From assembly GCA_030386875.1 (NCBI GenBank), contig CM059573.1:25399891-25463890 (forward strand): DNA of 64,000 bases, in the 5' to 3' direction. The position numbers were made by a program, and so were the translations under genes. A model generated the notes under the pieces. That model saw only the letters and a list, made by a program, of their open reading frames with translations. It made no database searches and had not been told where the DNA came from. Of this stretch, positions 23,534 through 33,240 are shown piece by piece (positions within the stretch are counted from its first letter, which is position 1; the number at the start of each line of letters is the position of its first letter). The DNA is from Morinoia aosen (lineage: Eukaryota > Arthropoda > Malacostraca > Amphipoda > Talitridae).

Positions 23534-25249
23534 TCACAAAATGGGGGAGGGAGCAACACGATTTTCATCACGCATTTTCAAGAGGGCGCTATAGTGGTCC
23601 TGTTTCCGGTGTATGTTTACCGGAGGACAGTTTATCAGAGCATTTGATGTAGGGGAGATTGTCGTCTTCCAAATCCCATTGTCTCTTTCATCAAATACGT
23701 GAATTGGTGTTCTCGTTACATTAGAAAGTATTTGGGGTATGAGGTCTCCAACTGCGTGATCGAAGACTTTTCTATCGATGTATTTATCGATGAGTTGTTC
23801 GAAACTGCCACTGTTCTTGCCAACGAATTTTGCATACTGGTCCTTGTTTCTGGAGCTCTCAGTTTTGATGGCTTTTTTCAGAGATATATAATTCCATTTC
23901 GATTTTTGTTGTGAAGCAAGCTGCGTCGTTACGGCGTGGAGGAGACAGTGTCCGTCACCCACAGTGTAAGCAGGCTCCAATTTGAGCGATCGTTTCAAGT
24001 CGTCCAGTGTGTGTGCAACGCGTGTGCAGAGTTGATTCACTGTTGATTTTTCGGTAGCAGTATTAGTTTGGTCGTTCGACGGAGGCCCGGCAGAGGCATC
24101 AGATTTTTTTCGAATAATTTGATTTTCTTTGGAATAGTTTTGAATATCGGTATTTGCTTGACTTTCCTTGGTTCCTGCGTACTCACTGGAAAGTTGAGAA
24201 TTGGTTGAAAAGGAGGGCATGTCGCAATCACTATTTGTGTCTGTTGCAAGTAACGCAAATTTATTTTTCGTACTGACATTATATTTGTCTGAGATCGAAT
24301 CAGGGAAAGGCTCAGGCTTATTTACGTTCCTCATGCTGTGGGTGAGTGAGTTACTCAGACCTCTGCTTGATGTCGCAATCAATTTTGAAGGATTTGGTGT
24401 ACCATGTGCAGTGATATGCATAGGCTTATATTCTTTTTGAAAGTCTAATGTGAGACTATTTGTCTCATTCCGTGAATTTTTCGATTCATTGGAATGATCT
24501 ACAATTCCATTTATTGCTTGACATTTGTTGAAACGAGGACAATATGGCACGGTGATTCGCAATGTTGATTTCATTGCAAGTTGTTGAAGAAAACAGAAGT
24601 TCTCTTCCTGGGTCTGAGGCCATTGAAAGTTATTGAGTGCGTCACCATTTTCATTTTCTGGGTAAATTTGAAATTGAATCAAGTTTAAACCCAGGTTTTT
24701 GCAAAAATGCCTCGCTTTGTTGAATTCGTTTGCACTGCAAGCATTGGCAATATAAATGCGAGAAAGTGCGTACTTTCTTACAATTTGTTGTTTGATTCGA
24801 GCAAGGTCTGAGGGCGAGTGGCAGAGACCATCAAAACTTAGTATATAATTTTTAAATCTAGGCATGCAATTTACAGTATGGAGAAGGTCATCGAAGCGCC
24901 CTGATGGAACAGTTTTGATCCAGCACGAGCGATCGATGTCCTTTCTTCTGATCGTGCTTAGGATATTATCACCTAGCAGCAAAGTGTCGTAAGGTTCTCG
25001 ACAATTGGAGTCGATTTCACAAGAGATACTAGCAGGTACCACAGGTGCAAGGTCTTGAGAACTTATATGTGAATTTAAAGCAAAAAGCTGTTCGGTTAGG
25101 TTCTGAATGTTTGATACTGTAGAGAAAATCGACGACGGGCTAGGAGGCTCACGTTGTCTTAGGGATTTATTGAAAAACGCTCTTGTTAGAGACAAATTGT
25201 GAATAATTTCATGAATTTTTTGAGAGCTTGTTATTTGAAGCGGGTGCAA
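23534..25249 (-). CDS. LINE ORF1 with SGNH-like segment and OTU-like protease
   Basis: 571 codons on the minus strand, ending in TGA at 23534-23536 directly followed by CTA. Residues about 88-200 start with DTLLLGDNIL and resemble the SGNH hydrolase fold seen in some CR1/L2-type ORF1 proteins. The catalytic serine position of G-D-S reads Asn, so esterase activity is doubtful. Residues about 425-560 match an OTU cysteine protease: VGDGHCLLHAV (Asp 432, Cys 435), then TPIHVFDE, and KQDHYSALL with the catalytic His near 552. OTU domains are known from a few other non-LTR elements (the Dualen/RandI type, from memory). No in-frame ATG exists near the start; the frame is open from a TAA about 45 codons upstream, and the first internal methionine is near residue 129. 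The true start is therefore unclear, from 5' truncation, a frameshift or a non-AUG start. Confidence 0.75.
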   Translation of the reverse strand: MHPLQITSSQKIHEIIHNLSLTRAFFNKSLRQREPPSPSSIFSTVSNIQNLTEQLFALNSHISSQDLAPVVPASISCEIDSNCREPYDTLLLGDNILSTIRRKDIDRSCWIKTVPSGRFDDLLHTVNCMPRFKNYILSFDGLCHSPSDLARIKQQIVRKYALSRIYIANACSANEFNKARHFCKNLGLNLIQFQIYPENENGDALNNFQWPQTQEENFCFLQQLAMKSTLRITVPYCPRFNKCQAINGIVDHSNESKNSRNETNSLTLDFQKEYKPMHITAHGTPNPSKLIATSSRGLSNSLTHSMRNVNKPEPFPDSISDKYNVSTKNKFALLATDTNSDCDMPSFSTNSQLSSEYAGTKESQANTDIQNYSKENQIIRKKSDASAGPPSNDQTNTATEKSTVNQLCTRVAHTLDDLKRSLKLEPAYTVGDGHCLLHAVTTQLASQQKSKWNYISLKKAIKTESSRNKDQYAKFVGKNSGSFEQLIDKYIDRKVFDHAVGDLIPQILSNVTRTPIHVFDERDNGIWKTTISPTSNALINCPPVNIHRKQDHYSALLKMRDENRVAPSPIL

Positions 25250-25480
25250 GTAGCCATTAAAAGAAGCAACAGTGTTATTTTTATTGCTCTGTACTGGAAA
25301 TTTTATTTTGTTTTCACAGCTTGTGTCGTGACCCTCTTTATTTTATCTCGCTGAGGTCACGGTCTTCATTTTTTTCTGCCGTCATTCTTTGTTGCGATGC
25401 ATGATATTTTCCATGTGATATTATTAGTCGTGACATCAAGATTATTCGTCACATTTCTTTTATTTTCTACTTGTTAATAT

Positions 25481-26060
25481 CAAGGTAGCTGCCACCAACT
25501 CAGAGTAAGTCTGAGTAAATATTTAATTCAATCTTCGGTAAGCGTAGCGACCGGCTTAAGGCCATAGATTAATCGTGCATTTTAGCCGTGTTTCCTGGCT
25601 TCAAACATCATCTTTTCTTTCTAAATCATATCATCTCTTCCTATCTATTTGAGGGATATTAAGGACGACGAAAACATTAAAGGAAATTCACTATTGATCG
25701 AAGTAAAATATTGAGACATTAATTATCTAAAGTACGCATTAATTGAACGCACGCGATCTACGCATTCACATCCTAATATACTCAGAAGCTTGAGTGGGGA
25801 CTGGGGTTTGACATGAAATCAGAGGGAAACTTATCTTGAGATTTGGAGATTGGTCTCGCAGTTTGAATGTCGCCTGGCTGGCGCGCTGAAGCAAGGTCGC
25901 CATATTTGGTTGAGGGCAGAGAGACCGGGTTGATGGCTGGGGCTATGCCGACAGCAATCTAGATTGATAACCTCTAATTTACGTTATGCTGGCACTGCAG
26001 TTGAGTATTCTTGAAGTTAATCACTTTCGAGCGAATGAGGGCACAGATATTCTAGGATGG
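25481..26060. other. Spacer with a small GC-richer patch
   Basis: At about 25870-25960 a GC-richer patch reads on the minus strand AATATGGCGACC and opens a 46-codon frame (MATLLQRASQATF). The ATGGCG word resembles that found at many housekeeping start sites. There is no further support for a gene. Confidence 0.25.
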
Positions 26061-26265
26061 CTTTGAGTAGTGAATTTAAGAGGCAAGGCCTCGGCCCAAC
26101 TGGACCAAGGTAGAGGAACAAACTCGTATGCGGCTTCTTGTGATCGTGTCCTAGCCTCTACTGCCCGCTCTCCCTCAGGTAACCGCGCCTGGCGTCCCCT
26201 TGAGGTGCCAAGTTTGAATAACAACCTAACAAGGTTACCAATAAGAACGTGATATATCCCTACAA
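26061..26265. other. GC-richer island, unassigned
   Basis: About 200 bp of clearly higher GC than the flanks, open on both strands (plus 60 codons, minus 102 codons). On the plus strand CTCTCCCTCAG|GTAACC resembles a splice donor at about 26178. No homologue was recognised in the window. It could be a leader exon or a small promoter island. Confidence 0.25.
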
Positions 26266-26569
26266 TCGAATAGAAAACATACATCATTAACCTTACCCTC
26301 ATTACTATATAAAAATCCCCACAAAACAATGTTAAACATATTAATTAAAGCAAATGAAGACACCCGTTGAGGTTCTTGGCATCTTCGGTTGACATGGTTG
26401 TTCGTTACGAGTTACGGCGACGTCCGATCGTTCCTGAAGCGTCGATTGTTCTAGAATTCAACGATGTTGTGATGCTTTCTCGCAGAAATCAGGCTTAATA
26501 TTCGGTCTTTTGAATCATTTATGAATAAGTCGTTGGCCGGACGATTATTCGGATCCTTAGCGATATTCC
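26266..26569. other. AT-rich spacer
   Basis: Nothing recognised between the GC-richer island and the 210-codon minus-strand frame. Confidence 0.4.
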
Positions 26570-27202
26570 TTACTCAGTTATGCGGAGAAGCATAACACTT
26601 GCGCTCTGGGGTAATTTACTGCCAGTATCGGTTTGTGCGCGAAAATTATCGAACATATTATCTGGAGAATGAGAAAAGTCTACCACGCTTGAAATGTCCT
26701 TATTAGTAAAAACTATTTTTTCTTGTACCACTGATGAAGATGGTGTTTGTGTCCCCGCCGCTGGCTGACAGTTCGGAGCGTTGTTGTTGACGCAGAGCTG
26801 GGGAGCTGGCACGCTGTTTTGCTTGTTCAGATGAGGAGCAGGTGGTTGTGGTGCTGCGGCTGAGACTTCACTGCTTCGAACCTTCAAATGATTGCTGGAG
26901 GTTTGGCAGACATGTTTTCCCTCATCCGGCGATATTGGTTGCATAGTCTTCACTGACGTTGCTTCGGAAGGTGACACACATTCTTTGACGGGGTTACTGG
27001 CAGCTGTTAACAAGTCTCCCGTCTTTTGAGCATTAGAATTTTGTGCGTGAGAGGATGTAGGTCCCCTACTTGCAGGCACTTTGCTTGGTAAAGTCGTATT
27101 TTTGCCCCTGAGAGAACCATTTTTTCGGGATGTTGTGTAGGGCAACATTTGTGCAAAGAACGGCACTTTCCGGCCTGCGAGGCGAGTCTCGTAGTGATGC
27201 AT
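26570..27202 (-). CDS. Hypothetical 210-codon frame, low-complexity S/P/Q/N-rich
   Basis: I do not recognise this protein. It starts with ATG at 27202 (MHHYETRLAGRKVPFFAQML), has a basic N-terminus of about 55 residues, and then becomes rich in Ser, Pro, Gln, Asn and Ala (for example AAAPQPPAPHLNKQ and QPAAGTQTPSSS). The rest reads like a disordered regulatory region and ends IVFTNKDISSVVDFSHSPDN...MLLRITE. It has no transmembrane segment and no signal peptide. An open frame of this length is unlikely by chance at this base composition. Near its 3' end ATAACTGA|GTAAGG could be a splice donor, so it may be the first coding exon of a host gene running left, or a worn element gag/ORF1. Its upstream edge abuts the duplicated block at 27263. 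Confidence 0.4.
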   Translation of the reverse strand: MHHYETRLAGRKVPFFAQMLPYTTSRKNGSLRGKNTTLPSKVPASRGPTSSHAQNSNAQKTGDLLTAASNPVKECVSPSEATSVKTMQPISPDEGKHVCQTSSNHLKVRSSEVSAAAPQPPAPHLNKQNSVPAPQLCVNNNAPNCQPAAGTQTPSSSVVQEKIVFTNKDISSVVDFSHSPDNMFDNFRAQTDTGSKLPQSASVMLLRITE

Positions 27203-27262
27203 CGTGCGTTGTAATTGTATAGCTATGATATTTTAAACTATTCGGTGTCAGTAAGGAAACGG

Positions 27263-27885
27263 AGGTACGAAACACAATAATTCTTCCGTGCACATTTTTC
27301 GTCTTGGCCACGTAGGAAGTGAACAAAAACTTCACTGAGATGTTAGACATTACCAAAAATTTATCAAATCAAACGTAATTTCTCTGGTTGCTTGGAGCGA
27401 AAAAGTTCATCAGGATTTGCCATGCTCTGAACAGTCGGAGAGACGGGAGGCAGGGGTACGGGAAGAGGGGGGGGGGAGTGAACGGGTTCGGTGAGGGGTG
27501 ATTGAGGGGACAAGGACACTTCAGACAGACAGGCCCATAGGTCGAGACTGGGCTGAGCACACCTTTCCTTCGTGTTGCTAGCACTGCTTTGTTAGCTTCG
27601 TATTTAAATTGCACTGTTTTAAGCAGAAATAAGACAAAAGTTTTTTTTTCTTTTCGCAGTTCCACAGGTAGCGTCATATACACTCAACATGATGTTTTTT
27701 GCAATAACAGATGAGAAAAACCGAAGATGAAAAAGTTTTTTATCCTTCTCATGTTTTACGTCACTAGTTAACCAACATTTTCCATAAAAAAAAACAAGAC
27801 AATAATGTAAGCCAATTTGGTGAATCAGAAATTGATTGTGTACGTTAGAGATTTTTCAACATTCATGCTCTATTGTAATATAGAA
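27263..27885. repeat. Duplicated block, order X-Y (copy A)
   Basis: Segment X (about 27263-27670) runs from GAAACACAATAATTCTTCCG to TTCCACAGGTAG and includes a G-rich run. Segment Y (about 27725-27885) runs from GAAAAAGTTTTTTATCC to CTCTATTGTAATA. Both recur at 29629-30225 on the same strand but in the reverse order Y-X. Identity is high enough to align by eye, with small indels, mainly in poly-G and poly-A runs. The minus-strand frame at 27369-27683 is an open frame inside X with no recognisable domain. Confidence 0.75.
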
Positions 27886-28075
27886 ATAGTTCACGAATGA
27901 TGGTCACTGTTATTTTCCCAAAAGATGCGAAATTACCAGAGTGCACTTTCTATTTTTTTTCTATTTTTTTTAACATGGCAAATTTGTGGAGAATTCACAC
28001 AAATAGGTTCAACGGTAAACAGGGAATGACAGCAAAAAAGTTTTATTGGACGCTGCAAGTAGCAGTAAATTTAGA
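27886..28075. other. AT-rich spacer between duplicated block and insert
   Basis: A 72-codon plus-strand frame (27897-28115) shows nothing recognisable. Confidence 0.4.
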
Positions 28076-29530
28076 TGTTACGAACCATTCAATAGGCCGA
28101 ACATCAGGATCGTAGGTTCACGAGCCAGGAACAAGAATTAATCCCAGGACCAATCTTAGGACTAATGCCTGCTCAGCGTATAAGATTACAAACTTACATT
28201 AATTCTAATTAACAACAATAAAGTTCAGGAACGAAGGATCTAGGCTTAACCTAGATAAACGAAAGAAAGGCGATCCCTATAAATTAACAAAAAGTGGCGA
28301 CTCCTTGCATGGTGGCTAAAAACGCAGCAGCACTGTTTCCACTACGAAGGCGCGAAACCTTGCATTCTTCAGCGGCGATCCTAATCAGCTTGCGGCGTGG
28401 CCCTCCAGAGGACTGGCCGTTCGCCCAGCAGGCAACATTCAAGCCGCACGGCCCCGATAATCGCCAGTAGTTTAACGCAGCTCAGTAGGCCGATCAACAG
28501 CCAGGGTAGCCAGCACCGCACAACCGAAATGACAGCCTCCTCTGAGATCGCAGCGCAGAATTAAAACCAGCAGTCCCGCATCGTTCCCGGTAGAGCAGCC
28601 TCAAGCTGGGCTTTTGGAGCCCGAAGACGGAGATACTAGAAAAATGAAACAAATGAATTAATGCAATGAAGAAGTCAATGGAGTAAGAAGTTATTCAAAA
28701 TGATTTTGCAGCAAACTGGAACATTATAGCAGGACTATTTCATATGCTAACCTGAGTTTAATTATGCCTCAGTGTGGAAGCCACTCGTAGAGTTAGAAAG
28801 ATGGTAAACGTGAAGAAAAAGGCTCAACTAAGAGCAAAGTTAGGAAATAGAATTAGGTTTAAGAGTCAATAGCACTACCCGGAAAGTCAGACAGCCGGTA
28901 AGCCGTCTTTCAGTTAGGCTCCAGGTAGGATTATTTAAGTTAAGGAAAAAGGTTAAGGGCCCATTCCAAGCAAGCTCGAAATAGATTTAGGTTACATTTA
29001 AGATATCATAGTATTAAGATATAGAAGATATTAAGGTTTAAGGATTTAATAATTCAAGAAATTTAAGGTAGCTTAACAAGATCACTCACACTCACAGTCA
29101 TACAATTAACAAAGGCAAGGTCATCTATCAGAGCAATAGGACAAGGTGCTGAATTCATATGAAATAGAAGCAAAAATGGCTATAGGAAATAGAGAGAATA
29201 AGTGAAGAAGCGATCCACCGGGACACGCGCTTGAGGACTTGCCAGGGCTGAACACCGAGCGCCGGCACCCACGACTGCGGAACGCCTTTACTCTCGGGAT
29301 TGATAACCGCTGAGATCGCGACTAAAGGTCACCACCATAGCTAGGAAGTCGCAACTTAAATAAAGTAACAAAAAAGCAAGAGATACCAAACGGTACCTCT
29401 ACAATAAAAGGGATCAACCCCAAGACTCAATAGGAATGGAATGAAGCTCCATTTACTCTCCGTAAAGCAGCTCCCACCTCACCTGGCACGAGCCAAGCTG
29501 CAAAGGTACTAAAGTTTTAACGGCTAAGTA
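28076..29530 (+). mobile_element. Purine/GC-rich insert, possible worn LTR-type element
   Basis: The composition changes sharply at about 28076. The boundary word TGTTACGAACC looks like the start of a Gypsy-type LTR, and TAACAAAAAGTGGCGACTCC at about 28288-28305 looks like an LTR end followed by a primer-binding site. The inside has a GC-rich part (28310-28620) and a long A/G-rich part (28620-29210) with no open frame. A GTAACA that could pair with TGTTAC occurs at 29365-29370. No second LTR, no coding region and no target duplication were found, so the class is uncertain. It lies between segments Y and Y' of the flanking duplication. Confidence 0.3.
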
Positions 29531-29628
29531 TCTCTCAGGGCAATGGGGAATGTCAGAATTCTCCATAAATTATTTCCGAAAGTTGCTGGATCAAGTTTTT
29601 TCAATTTTTAAATTTAAAAGTTCCTTCA

Positions 29629-30225
29629 GAGAAAAAGTTTTTTTCCCTTCTCACATTTAACGTCACTAGTTAACCAAAATTGTCCATCAAAAGAACATGA
29701 TAATAATGTAAGCTAATTTGGTGAATCAATAATTGATTGTGTGCATTAGAAATTTTTCAACATCCATGTTCTATTGTAACAAACGAAACACAATAATTCT
29801 TTCGTGCACATTTGCCGTCTCGGCCACGTAGGAAGTGAACAAAAACTGAAACTGAGAGGTTTGACATTGCCAAAAATTGATCAAAACAAACGTAATTTCT
29901 TTGGTTGCTTGAAGCGGAAAAAGTTCAGGATTTGCCATGCTATGCTCTGAACGGTCAGAAGACGGGAAGCAGGTGTACGGGAAAGGGGGGGGGAGGTGCG
30001 GGCTCGGAAAGGGGGGGGGGGGGGGGTGCGGGCTCGGCGAGGGGAGACTGAGGGAACAAGGCCACTTCACACTTCACTCAGGCCTATCGTTCGAGACCCG
30101 GCTGATCACACCATTTCACAACCCTTGCCAGCACTGCTTTGTTGGCTTTTCATTTAAAGTGCACTGATTTAAGCAGAAATAAGACAAAAGTTATTTTTTC
30201 CCTTTCTCAGTTCCACAGGTAACAA
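29629..30225. repeat. Duplicated block, order Y'-X' (copy B)
   Basis: Y' (about 29629-29780) and X' (about 29785-30225) match segments Y and X of 27263-27885, but in swapped order. X' carries an expanded poly-G run (about 30008-30026). Both X copies end with a pyrimidine tract, CAG, the 8-base TTCCACAG and then GTA. The overlapping frame at 29771-30070 (minus) is a by-product of the G-rich run. Confidence 0.75.
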
Positions 30226-31287
30226 ACACATTCACTGATAGTATAATTTTTACGCATGGCTAGGTTATTTCCCCCTTGCATTTTCAACAATTACCGCCCC
30301 ATTTCCCCGCACGTCCGACCGCGACCGAGTCTGCCAGGTCATTCCCGAGTCTGCCAGGTCAAGAAGTCTATTTTGTTCGCTTTTTCACTTTGTGTACCAA
30401 CTTCACCGTAGCAACAGTGCTCGGGTACGATTGTAACATCTTAGTAAGAATAGTCAAGCACTTTTCGACTTAGTGAATACCTTTTTAAATAGACCTAATC
30501 AAAGCTCAAGTTTTGAGGCAAGTATTTAAAATTAATTCAAGCTGCAATTTTAAACGGACGGAAGTAAGATATTAAGCACTACTGTCTTTTAAAATTTGCG
30601 TACATAATCTTTACTTCAATGAAGTGTGTGACTTATATTTGATAAGAACATTTTCCCATGCTGTAAACCTAAAGTTAGCGGGTTGGTTCTGTAATATAGT
30701 CAAAAGTCGGAACTAGCAAAGGTGAAGATATGTTTTTACAAAAAATGAAACAGTTTTGATTGTATTTATTCTTTAGTTACATTAGGTTCTTCACAGTAAT
30801 GAAACAAGTGAAAAAAATCAGCCTCTGTCTCTGCCTGATACGTTATCGTTCTTAAATACCCTTTCCCGTTTGCCCTGGTTTTCTTTCATTTGTGGACTAA
30901 ACGCAGCAGTTCTGAGATTTGGAGTTTTTTTGTTGTAAACTCGCTTTGGCGTAAATGTTGTATACATAAAGTTCCTGTGTTATCGAATGTCTCACAGACA
31001 AGCATGTTTATGATCTTAGTTATTTCCCTGCCTATGAAGTCCAATAGTAATCTGAAGATTTTTATGGTATCATATTATTAACTCTTTCAGCTGATAAGAG
31101 CAGAACTCACAAAATCAGCATTCAGAGAACTACATACTTGATAGACATCGTCTTTATTACTACGAATCTACGAATACTAGGTTTAACTTTATTTGCACTA
31201 TTTGAATCAATACTATCAAATATATCATAGACTTCCTCCACGCATCAATGTCCACCTTATCTAATGTACCATAAATAAATAGATCAC
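30226..31287. other. AT-rich stretch before signal-peptide exon
   Basis: Holds a short direct repeat CGAGTCTGCCAGGTC at about 30326-30340 and again at 30346-30360, and otherwise nothing recognised. No TATA-type promoter like those at 17631 and 44746 could be identified upstream of the exon at 31312. Confidence 0.4.
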
Positions 31288-31311
31288 ATGAAATATTCTC
31301 ACGCTCCAAAA

Positions 31312-31488
31312 ATGGCTAGATTGTTCTCAAAAGCCGCCGCTTTGTTCATTTCTGTGTTGAGTTTTTCGAGCCTTTTCAAGGTGAGAGTAGGCGGCATTGA
31401 ACTAACAGGCATGTTCAGGCTACACTCCCAAGGTGCATTGTGCGCTTCCTTCAGCAAAGAAACGCGTCACGTACGAAATAAAATACAG
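31312..31488 (+). CDS. Signal-peptide coding exon of a secreted protein (paralogue 1)
   Basis: 59 codons from ATG to ATACAG|GTGAGTGG, ending in phase 0. MARLFSKAAALFISVLSFSS is a typical signal peptide: basic n-region, hydrophobic core, small residues. A mature N-terminus follows with MFRLHSQGALCASFS and HVRNKIQ. A clear homologue with the same start, length, phase and donor lies at 45290-45469. I prefer this ATG to the in-frame one 24 bases upstream because the homologue has a matching AAAATGGCT context and no upstream ATG. The phase-0 end fits the phase-0 start of CTLD exon A at 2411, so this may be the first coding exon of a lectin-like paralogue. That link is inference. No full exon A was found downstream. 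Confidence 0.6.
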
Positions 31489-33087
31489 GTGAGTGGCAAA
31501 ACAACGCTATTGAAATAGGCTCCTGCCATTCCTGGCATAAAAGGCTATATTGTAGAGGATTAGCCGTATGCTGTTGATGTTTACAGCAAATTGGACCTCC
31601 GAAATTAAACCATTACAAGTTTATTCTCATTTAAAAAAATAGTTTAACATGGAGTAACACGATGAAAAATATTTTTACTTAATTTAAATAAATAAATATC
31701 ACAGCCATACCCTTATTGTCATGATTAGTACATTGAAAAATTGATTCTCATGAGTTGCTTGCACAGAGTAAAAAATGATTATAAATGCTGGACGTTTGTT
31801 TCAGTTTGAAAAGTGAACTGTAGGGAATACCATACAAGGAGTACATGCGACTATTCGTAGTAGAATAGTACTCAAGATAATGAGTTAGTTTTTAGAATTT
31901 TCATTTGATCAGACGTTCCTAACCAATTATAACTAGTTCATTGTCCCTCATGAAGAAAGTAATAGCTGGATACATTTCAAATAAATAGAAAATTAAGAAA
32001 CGTAACATTTGGTACTCCAAGGTATATTAGCCTAAGATATGATCGCTTCTTGTGAGAAGACTGATTTAGGAGGATAATATCTCTGACAGCAATCAGCTGC
32101 GAATAATGCACATTGGTTCTTTGAGAAGATAAACGGGAAGTTGAAGTATTTGTTGAATTTATTAGGCATATTTTTCCAAAATAATACATGCGTATAAAAT
32201 TCAATGGCAGAAAATTTTGCATAAAATAATTACATTTTGAGATTGATTATTGCCCAGTGAAAACATCTTTCATGTAGGGAAAATGCTATTCATTTTTTGA
32301 GCCTTTTACCTGATGCAACTGGGATACTTTTATATTTAAAATGTCAGAATCAAGCTAATGCGCTGTTAAATTTTGAGGACGGGTTCTAAACGTAAATTTC
32401 ACTTCGTACTTATCATTGATTCGGAGGCATGCAAAGCCAGAAACACAAAGGGAAATAACACAATTTATCCTATCATAAGGAGCGACAAGTGATTGAATAC
32501 ATATGTAAATACAAGCCGACTCATGGAGCGTAAATTTTCTAGCCAATATTTTTTAACCAGTATTGTAATATCATTAGTTATGACATAACCTAATCATACG
32601 TCGGATCAGAATTTAATAAAAAATATACTACTAATACAGACCAGATAGTTTCATAATCGAGTGTTAATTTTTTCAAAAACCAACGTACTGCTACAGAAGT
32701 AGTGAAGACTAACCGTGAATTGTATCTAAAAGCAACATGTACATTCACTAATCAACTAGAGCAAGATGAAAAACTTGACTGGGCCCATTTGGGCTTACTT
32801 TTTAAGTTCATCGCTTATCTCGAAATTAATTAAATCATCATCATCACTGCCAATACACTCCGCCCTCATAACCAACGCACTGCCCTACCCCGCTGTAAAT
32901 ACACTCCACCCTCACTTGTAACACACTTCCCTCCCACAACTAATACACTCCACTCCCACTACTGACACAGTGTTCACCATAAAGTAGCACTCTACACCCA
33001 CGCACTAACTAGAGCACCCTAAGTTCTTTGTCAACCCGCACATCCCGCTCGCGGTTCTGTGAACCAATATCATCACTGCCATATCAG
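31489..33087. other. Presumed intron, with a C-rich imperfect repeat
   Basis: Mostly AT-rich. A C-rich stretch at about 32848-33010 contains three AATACACTCC words spaced about 45 bp apart, with related CCCTCAC and CACTCCC words. It looks like a worn minisatellite. No convincing lectin exon A was found here. Confidence 0.4.
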
Positions 33088-33240
33088 AGCTTCTCAACGC
33101 TGTCGTCGGAGAGAGTTTCTGTGCAATCGTCGGGAATCGTTGGGACGCTTTCAAAAGCAAGTATTACTTTTTCGAGTAAGAACTGGTAAATTGGGAATCG
33201 CTGAAAATCAAATTAAGTTATCAGAACAGGATAGAATAAA
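33088..33240 (+). pseudogene. CTLD-like exon remnant (middle of the domain)
   Basis: After the acceptor-like CTGCCATATCAG a phase-1 reading gives LLNAVVGESFCAIVGNRWDAF, then YYFFE, a TAA stop at 33177-33179, and then ELVNWESLKIKL. The order G-E-S-F, W-D-A-F, Y-F-F, L-V-N-W resembles the central strands of a C-type lectin domain. The phase-1 opening is the same as in exon B of the intact gene at 3354. The conserved Trp of F-W appears as Cys, and the stop breaks the frame, unless an intron begins at TTCGA|GTAAGA. Probably a decayed exon B of the paralogue starting at 31312. Support is motif-level only. Confidence 0.35.

Larger units (their letters stand above)
20180..25480 (-). mobile_element. 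Near-complete non-LTR retrotransposon (LINE) with OTU domain
   Basis: Two long open regions lie in one frame on the minus strand: ORF1 (23534-25249) and ORF2 (20570-23377). They are separated only by a TGA codon at 23534-23536 and 52 open codons. ORF1 carries an SGNH-like segment and an OTU cysteine-protease-like domain; ORF2 carries an apurinic-type endonuclease and a reverse transcriptase. The outer limits given are approximate. I found no poly(A) tail or target duplication, and the 3' end may be the AT-rich repeat near 20070-20107 (read as T/A-rich on the element strand). The style of the reverse transcriptase is that of the CR1/L2/Daphne assemblage; clade placement needs a tree. Both ORFs are free of internal stops apart from the shared TGA, so this is a young copy. 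Confidence 0.8.

Noticed and set aside
29771-30167. 99- and 76-codon frames rich in Pro/Ser or Gly
   Set aside because: Translations of the poly-G run in segment X'; the run differs in length in the other copy.
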